DNA from: Pirellulales bacterium
Lineage (GTDB): Bacteria; Planctomycetota; Planctomycetia; Pirellulales; JAICIG01
Direction: 5' to 3'
Length of the DNA: 64,000 bases
Assembly: GCA_035533075.1 (NCBI GenBank)
Contig: DATLUO010000193.1
Span: 1 to 64,000 of the forward strand
The first letter of the stretch is position 1. Each line of letters starts with the position of its first letter. The position numbers and the translations under genes are program-made. Shown piece by piece: positions 59,759-64,000 of the stretch. The notes under the pieces were generated by a model, which did not search any database, was not told where the DNA came from, and was given only the letters and a program-made list of their open reading frames with translations.

Positions 59759-61805
59759 TGTTCTCCTGAATCGCGGCGGGCACGCGCCGATACTTGGAAA
59801 ACTCCATCGTGAAGGTGCCCTGGCCTTGCGTCATGCTGCGCAGGTCGGTGGAATAACCGAACGTTTCGGCCAGCGGCACTTCGGCCTCGATGGTGGCCGT
59901 CGAGCCCTGCATCTCGGTCGCCACGATCATGCCGCGGCGGCTGGTCAACTCGCCCGCCACCGAACCCTGAAAGTTCGACGGCACCTCCACCTCGATCTTC
60001 ATCACCGGCTCCAACAGCACCGGCTTGGTCTTCATAAACGTCTCGCGGAAACAATTCCGGGCACAAGTCTGGAAGGCCATGTCGGAGCTATCGACCTCGT
60101 GATACGAGCCGTCTTCGAGCACGGTCTTCACGCCTACGATCGGGTAGCCGGCCAGCGGCCCCTTGTGCAGCGAATCGCGAAAACCCTTCTGGACCGACGG
60201 AATGTATTCCTTGGGAATGCGGCCGCCGACCACCTCGTCTTCGAAAATGAAGTTTTCTTCCTCGTCCTCCTCGGTGAGCGGCATCATCTTGCCGACGATG
60301 TGGGCGTATTGCCCCGATCCGCCCGTCTGCTTCCGGTGCTTGAAGTTGTATTCGGCCAGTTTGGTGGGGGCCTCGCGGTAGCTGACCTTCGGCGCGCCGA
60401 CTTCAACCTCGACCTTGTATTCGCGACGGATGCGCTCGACGTAAATATCGAGGTGCAGTTCGCCCATGCCGGCGATCACGGTCTCGCCCGTCTCTTCGTC
60501 GCTGGCCACGCGGAACGTGGGATCTTCTTTCATGAACCGCTGCAGGGCCTTGCTCAGGCGGTCGGCGCCGTCGCGGTTGGCCGGGCTGATGGCCATTTTG
60601 ATGACGGGTTCGGGCACGAACATGCTTTCCAACGTGCAATACTTGTGCTGCGAAGCGTAGGTGTCGCCGCTGGCGCAATCGACGCCCATGATGGCCACGA
60701 TGTCGCCCGCTTCCGCCGTATCAACTTCCTCGCGCTTGTCGGCGTGCATCCGCACGATGCGGCTGAAGCGCTGCTTCTGGCCCGTGCGCTGGTTGTAATA
60801 CGTCTCGCCCTTGGCGATCGAGCCCTGATAGACGCGCATGAAGGTAAGCTGCCCGTAGGGATCTTCGACGATTTTGAACGCCATGCCCACGAACGGCTTC
60901 GACGGATCGGGGGCCAGCGGAAACTGCTGCGTGGCGTCGGCGTGCTGCTTGGCCACGATATTGCGGTCGAGCGGGCTGGGCAGGTAACGCACCACGGCGT
61001 CGAGCAGCGTTTGCACGCCCTTGTTGCGATAGGCCGTGCCCATGAACACCGGGGTCAGGTCTTGCGTCTGCAGGGCCTGACGCACGAGATCGTGGAGCAT
61101 TTGCTGCGGCACTTCCTCTTCGGCCAACAACAGCTCCATCAGCTCGTCGCTGTACATGGCCAGCGCTTCGAGCGTATGGTGCCGCTCGGCTTCGGCCTCG
61201 GCCCGCATCTCGGCGGGAATCGCTTCGCGGCGGACCTTTTCGCCGGTATTGCCGTCGAAGTAGACGGCCTGCATGGCGATCAGGTCGATCACGCCCTGGA
61301 AGTTGTCTTCTTTGCCGATGGGGAGTTGCATCAGCACGGCGTCGCAATCGAGCTTTTCGCGGAGCTGCTTGACCACGCGGCGGAAGTCGGCGCCGGTGCG
61401 GTCCATCTTGTTGATGAACGCCAGGCGGGGCACGTGATAGCGCTTCATCTGGCGGTCGACGGTCATCGACTGCGACTGCACGCCGCCCACGGCGCAGAGC
61501 ACCAGCACCGCGCCGTCGAGCACGCGCAGGCTGCGTTCCACTTCGACGGTGAAATCGACGTGGCCCGGCGTGTCGATCAGGTTGATCTGGTGGTCGTTCC
61601 AGTGGACCGTGGTGGCGGCGCTGGTAATGGTGATGCCGCGCTCGCGCTCCAGGTCCATGTAGTCCATGGTGGCGCCGCCTTCGCCCTTGACCTCTTGCAT
61701 GCGGTGGATTCGTCCCGCGTAGTACAAGATGCGCTCGCTCAGGGTGGTCTTGCCCGAGTCGATGTGAGCGGAGATTCCGATATTCCGTAGGGTTGCCAGA
61801 TCCAT
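59718..61805 (-). CDS. fusA: elongation factor G (spd type, mitochondrial EFG1-like)
   Basis: A 695-residue translational GTPase from ATG 61805. G1 is AHIDSGKTT (13-21; most EF-Gs have AHIDAGKTT), G2 RGITI (56-60), G3 DTPGH (78-82), G4 NKMD. Stretches such as LSERILYYAGRIHRMQEVKG and VLCAVGGVQSQSMTVDRQMKR resemble spdEFG1 and mitochondrial EFG1 rather than the common bacterial EF-G. It catalyses translocation of the ribosome. Planctomycetes can hold several EF-G genes, so this may not be the only one. No tRNA or ribosomal-protein genes are nearby. Confidence 0.9.
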   Translation of the reverse strand: MDLATLRNIGISAHIDSGKTTLSERILYYAGRIHRMQEVKGEGGATMDYMDLERERGITITSAATTVHWNDHQINLIDTPGHVDFTVEVERSLRVLDGAVLVLCAVGGVQSQSMTVDRQMKRYHVPRLAFINKMDRTGADFRRVVKQLREKLDCDAVLMQLPIGKEDNFQGVIDLIAMQAVYFDGNTGEKVRREAIPAEMRAEAEAERHHTLEALAMYSDELMELLLAEEEVPQQMLHDLVRQALQTQDLTPVFMGTAYRNKGVQTLLDAVVRYLPSPLDRNIVAKQHADATQQFPLAPDPSKPFVGMAFKIVEDPYGQLTFMRVYQGSIAKGETYYNQRTGQKQRFSRIVRMHADKREEVDTAEAGDIVAIMGVDCASGDTYASQHKYCTLESMFVPEPVIKMAISPANRDGADRLSKALQRFMKEDPTFRVASDEETGETVIAGMGELHLDIYVERIRREYKVEVEVGAPKVSYREAPTKLAEYNFKHRKQTGGSGQYAHIVGKMMPLTEEDEEENFIFEDEVVGGRIPKEYIPSVQKGFRDSLHKGPLAGYPIVGVKTVLEDGSYHEVDSSDMAFQTCARNCFRETFMKTKPVLLEPVMKIEVEVPSNFQGSVAGELTSRRGMIVATEMQGSTATIEAEVPLAETFGYSTDLRSMTQGQGTFTMEFSKYRRVPAAIQENIIADKKKQLVGAK

Positions 61806-62317
61806 GTCCGAGGGTCTCAGTAAACAGTTTTCCCGGTGCGGGGCGTGCGAACCTCTCCGCACGACCTTTCCGGGTATTTGGAAATTGCCAAGCACGCAGT
61901 GCCACGTCCGTCCGCCTGCGGTGCGGGCATTCTACGTGCCAAACATGCCTGCACTGCCAGCGAATCCGTCGGGCGCTAACCCAACGCGGGGCGGCACATC
62001 GCGGCCGGAACCGCTACGGCCGTCCCACACCACCGGTGCGGCAGAACCGGGGGAAGGAGCCTAGTAGTCTATCTTATCTCAATCCCGCGAACAGCAAAGG
62101 TCATTTTTGCAACGATTGCGCTAGGGTTGCGCTCATCCCGCCCATTTTGCATGACGGCAGCCGGGCGTGGGCGATAACGGCCGCTCGAAAGGCTGCCAGT
62201 TTTGCTGGTCGTTTGTATTATGACCCATGATGTTACGGTTCTTGGTGCCGCCAGTCAAGAGCCGAGGAAACTTCAGGCACCGCCCTTACGTCCGAACGAC
62301 GACCAGGTGAAGTTGGC
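61806..62317. other. gap upstream of EF-G
   Basis: No gene, clear repeat or riboswitch was recognised. The DNA is divided between a GC-rich part next to the EF-G start and an AT-richer part (62080-62240) that may hold the EF-G promoter on the minus strand. No unambiguous -35/-10 pair was found. Confidence 0.5.
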
Positions 62318-62797
62318 TCAGCGGCGCTGGGCCGGCGGGAGCACGTCGCGATGGGCGGTATTCGCAGAGCCGCGTCGCTCGCCGGCCAAGCGTTGTTCGT
62401 CCCAATAAGCGTAGTGCAGCGTAATGGCGGCGATTAGACACACGGCAAAAATCCAGAAAAACGCGGTGACCGTCGTGCCCACCACTTCTTGGGCTTCGGC
62501 GCGCTCTTGGACCTCGGTTTGGCTGCGCGGGCGCCTGCCCGGCGACATGGCGGCGATCAGCAGCGCCGCCACGAATCCCATGAACAGAAACGGCAGCCAT
62601 GCCGCGCCGAAGAGATGCGGCCCGACCGGACTGAGCCAGATTCCGCCGGCCCAGGTCGTGAGAAACAGCACCAGAAACAGGAGTAAAGCCGTGCCCCAGT
62701 TGGCGCGTTCGTAGGCGCCGCCGCGCTCGATCGCCACCAGGATGGCGGTGAAGACGATCGCCACCGTCATTGCGAAGCCAAGATGAACCATGATCAT
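62318..62797 (-). CDS. small membrane protein of unknown function
   Basis: A 159-residue protein starting at ATG 62797, preceded by GGAGG at 7 bp. It has four hydrophobic segments (MVHLGFAMTVAIVFTAILVA; LLLFLVLFLTTWAGGIWL; FLFMGFVAALLIAAM; FFWIFAVCLIAAITLHYAYW) and a charged loop between the third and fourth. No family is recognised. Its length and start support a real gene. It lies alone between the EF-G gene and an opposing small gene. Confidence 0.6.
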   Translation of the reverse strand: MIMVHLGFAMTVAIVFTAILVAIERGGAYERANWGTALLLFLVLFLTTWAGGIWLSPVGPHLFGAAWLPFLFMGFVAALLIAAMSPGRRPRSQTEVQERAEAQEVVGTTVTAFFWIFAVCLIAAITLHYAYWDEQRLAGERRGSANTAHRDVLPPAQRR

Positions 62798-62885
62798 CGC
62801 TGAACCTCCGTCTCAAATTACCCTGCATTACTCTCCGATTGCATCGGGGATGCCAAAGACGACGAATTTGGCGGCGGAAGCGGAT

Positions 62886-62925
62886 TTCAGGGTTCAGGAC
62901 CTGAACCCTGAACCCTGAACCCCGG
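62886..62925. repeat. AACCCTGA tandem tract
   Basis: GGTTCAGG followed by ACCTGAACCCTGAACCCTGA: the same short repeat that occurs at 46908-46944, 39761-39785 and inside rlmKL. Confidence 0.7.
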
Positions 62926-62967
62926 CCTATAGTTAAGCGGGCCAAACAAGTTCGCGCTGCGTGGATT

Positions 62968-63321
62968 ATGCGACAACGAAGAACCGACGGACTGATCAAG
63001 GGCTTTGCCTGGATTTTTTTGGCCGCGGGCGTTTTGCCGAGCTTCTCGACCAGCGAACAAGTCTTTCAGGACGTGACCACGCTTTCCATCGGCGTGCCGT
63101 GGTCGCCCTGGCTCGTCTATCGCGAGTCGTGGTCGAGGCCGGCCATCGCCGCCGCCCCCGTGGTCCAATATCAAACGGTCGTCGAGCCGAAAAGCTGGTC
63201 GAGTGCGGCCGTGGTTGTTGGCATCGCTTTGCTCTTCGCCTCGCGGTTCTTCGCGCCCGCCCAGACCGCGCCCCGAACGACGCCTGCCATTGCGCGTCGA
63301 TCCACCGTATTGCGCACTTGA
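62968..63321 (+). CDS. small membrane protein, possible flagellar-gene neighbour
   Basis: A 117-residue protein that begins MRQRRTDGLIKGFAWIF, has a hydrophobic start and a second helix (SSAAVVVGIALLFASRFF). No family is recognised. It precedes the MotA-like gene by about 140 bp on the same strand. A start at 62968 is used; no strong ribosome site was seen. Confidence 0.45.
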   Translation: MRQRRTDGLIKGFAWIFLAAGVLPSFSTSEQVFQDVTTLSIGVPWSPWLVYRESWSRPAIAAAPVVQYQTVVEPKSWSSAAVVVGIALLFASRFFAPAQTAPRTTPAIARRSTVLRT

Positions 63322-63459
63322 TGGTCTGGCTCGCACTTGCCCTTACGGGTTGGCGGTTTAACCTCCACGCGAGCATCCGCGTGCTAGATACAAGAGGCGG
63401 AGCTTTGACACGCCGTCCGCGGTCAGCGATTCGGGAACCAGGCAGCAGGCAGGCAGAGC

Positions 63460-64000
63460 ATGATTGTCATTGTCGGTAGCATGGTGGTGTTGGGCTGCGT
63501 GCTGGCCGGCTTTACCTTGTCCGGGGGACACATCGGCGCGCTGATCCATCCGGCGGAAATACTGACGATCGGCGGCGCCTCCCTCGGCGCGCTGATTATG
63601 ATGTCTCCCAAGAAAGTCCTGGGCGACCTGGTGCGCGGCCTGTTGCAATCGCTGAAAGGCGCCGCGTTCAGCAAAGAAGCTTATCGTGAGCTGTTCGGCG
63701 TGCTCTACGAGCTGCTGTCGGTCGCGCGGCGCGACGGCCTGCTGGGTCTGGAATCGCACATTTCCGATCCGCATCAAAGCCCGATTTTCAACAAATACCC
63801 GCGCATCGCGCACAATCATCACGTGGTCGATTTCATCTGCGGCGCGTTGTCGCCGGTGATCGAAGGCACGGCCAATGCCGAGCAGCTCGAAGCGCTGCTC
63901 GAAATCGAACTGAAGGTGCTGGAAGAAGAGCACCACGCACCGATCAGCGTGCTGTCGAAAACCGCCGACGCTTTGCCGGGCTTTGGCATCGTGGCGGCCG
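63460..64000 (+). CDS. motA: MotA-like flagellar stator protein, 5' part
   Basis: The gene runs off the end of the window after about 180 codons. It opens MIVIVGSMVVLGCVLAGF with helix one, then GGHIGALIHPAEILTIGGASLGALIMMSPKKVLG with the second helix typical of MotA, followed by the cytoplasmic loop YRELFGVLYELLSVARRDGLLGLESHI and RIAHNHHVVDFICG, and AISVLSKTADALPGFGIVAA leading into the third helix. It probably forms the proton-driven flagellar motor stator with MotB, which is expected just beyond the window. Confidence 0.88.
   Translation, partial: MIVIVGSMVVLGCVLAGFTLSGGHIGALIHPAEILTIGGASLGALIMMSPKKVLGDLVRGLLQSLKGAAFSKEAYRELFGVLYELLSVARRDGLLGLESHISDPHQSPIFNKYPRIAHNHHVVDFICGALSPVIEGTANAEQLEALLEIELKVLEEEHHAPISVLSKTADALPGFGIVAA

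Noticed and set aside
59736-61790. A 684-residue open frame antisense to EF-G
   Set aside because: The opposite strand encodes an intact EF-G with all G motifs. The antisense frame is a high-GC codon-bias shadow rich in His and Arg.
1-64000. tRNA, rRNA or riboswitch genes
   Set aside because: No cloverleaf, rRNA core or known riboswitch motif was recognised by eye; a covariance-model search would be decisive.

Overview
The window looks like a Planctomycetota chromosome, probably Pirellulales-like (an inference from gene families, not from a marker gene). The supporting families are a DUF1559 pseudopilin-like protein, a very large PVC-type cytochrome c protein with an N-terminal propeller, paired giant proteins that begin with the planctomycete J-like module (MADFxPYHKWLGIP), a mitochondrial-like EF-G, DUF1573 proteins, small leucine-rich lipoproteins and a great deal of GC-rich intergenic palindromic DNA. 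No rRNA, tRNA, CRISPR array or intact insertion sequence was recognised.

Layout. Positions 1-1110 hold hairpins and no convincing gene. From 1.1 to 25.6 kb almost everything is on the minus strand. It comprises an LRR-lipoprotein/GT39 module (1111-5499) and a tight six-gene operon (5994-11333: ABC permease, ABC ATPase, DUF1573, LolA-like protein, a 16-cysteine secreted protein, and a MauE-thioredoxin fusion). A decayed second copy of the LRR/GT39/GT2 module follows (12751-16113), then a longer run (16213-24669: DUF1559 protein, third GT39, LolA-like protein, toroid-like protein, DUF1573, C39-like protease, a 12-cysteine secreted protein, DUF1573). The two runs share Cys-rich protein + DUF1573 + LolA-like protein, and add redox, protease and transporter parts. 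They are the best candidate here for an undescribed system that matures or displays disulfide-rich secreted proteins.

From 25.8 to 38.5 kb come an LRR lipoprotein with a PVC cytochrome, an HD phosphohydrolase, a LutC-like protein, a gamma carbonic anhydrase, rlmKL, rsmH, a dCTP deaminase-like gene and a DtxR regulator. From 39.9 to 46.9 kb lies a glycan cluster (sugar aminotransferase, GNAT, GT2, split transketolase, GT-C-like membrane protein) with inverted repeats in several gaps. From 46.9 to 64 kb come an esterase-like hydrolase, a ParB-like protein, two giant J-like/LamG-like repeat proteins (the first broken by a frameshift), an spd-type EF-G, small membrane proteins and the start of a MotA-like stator gene.

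A second theme is repetitive DNA. At least five palindromic repeat families and several short tandem tracts recur between genes. Some copies are read in frame inside proteins: two GT39 proteins, RlmKL between its two enzymes, and the linkers of the J-like proteins. Segmental duplication is also visible, with truncated GT2, GT39 and LRR copies and a 52-bp copy of the rsmH start.
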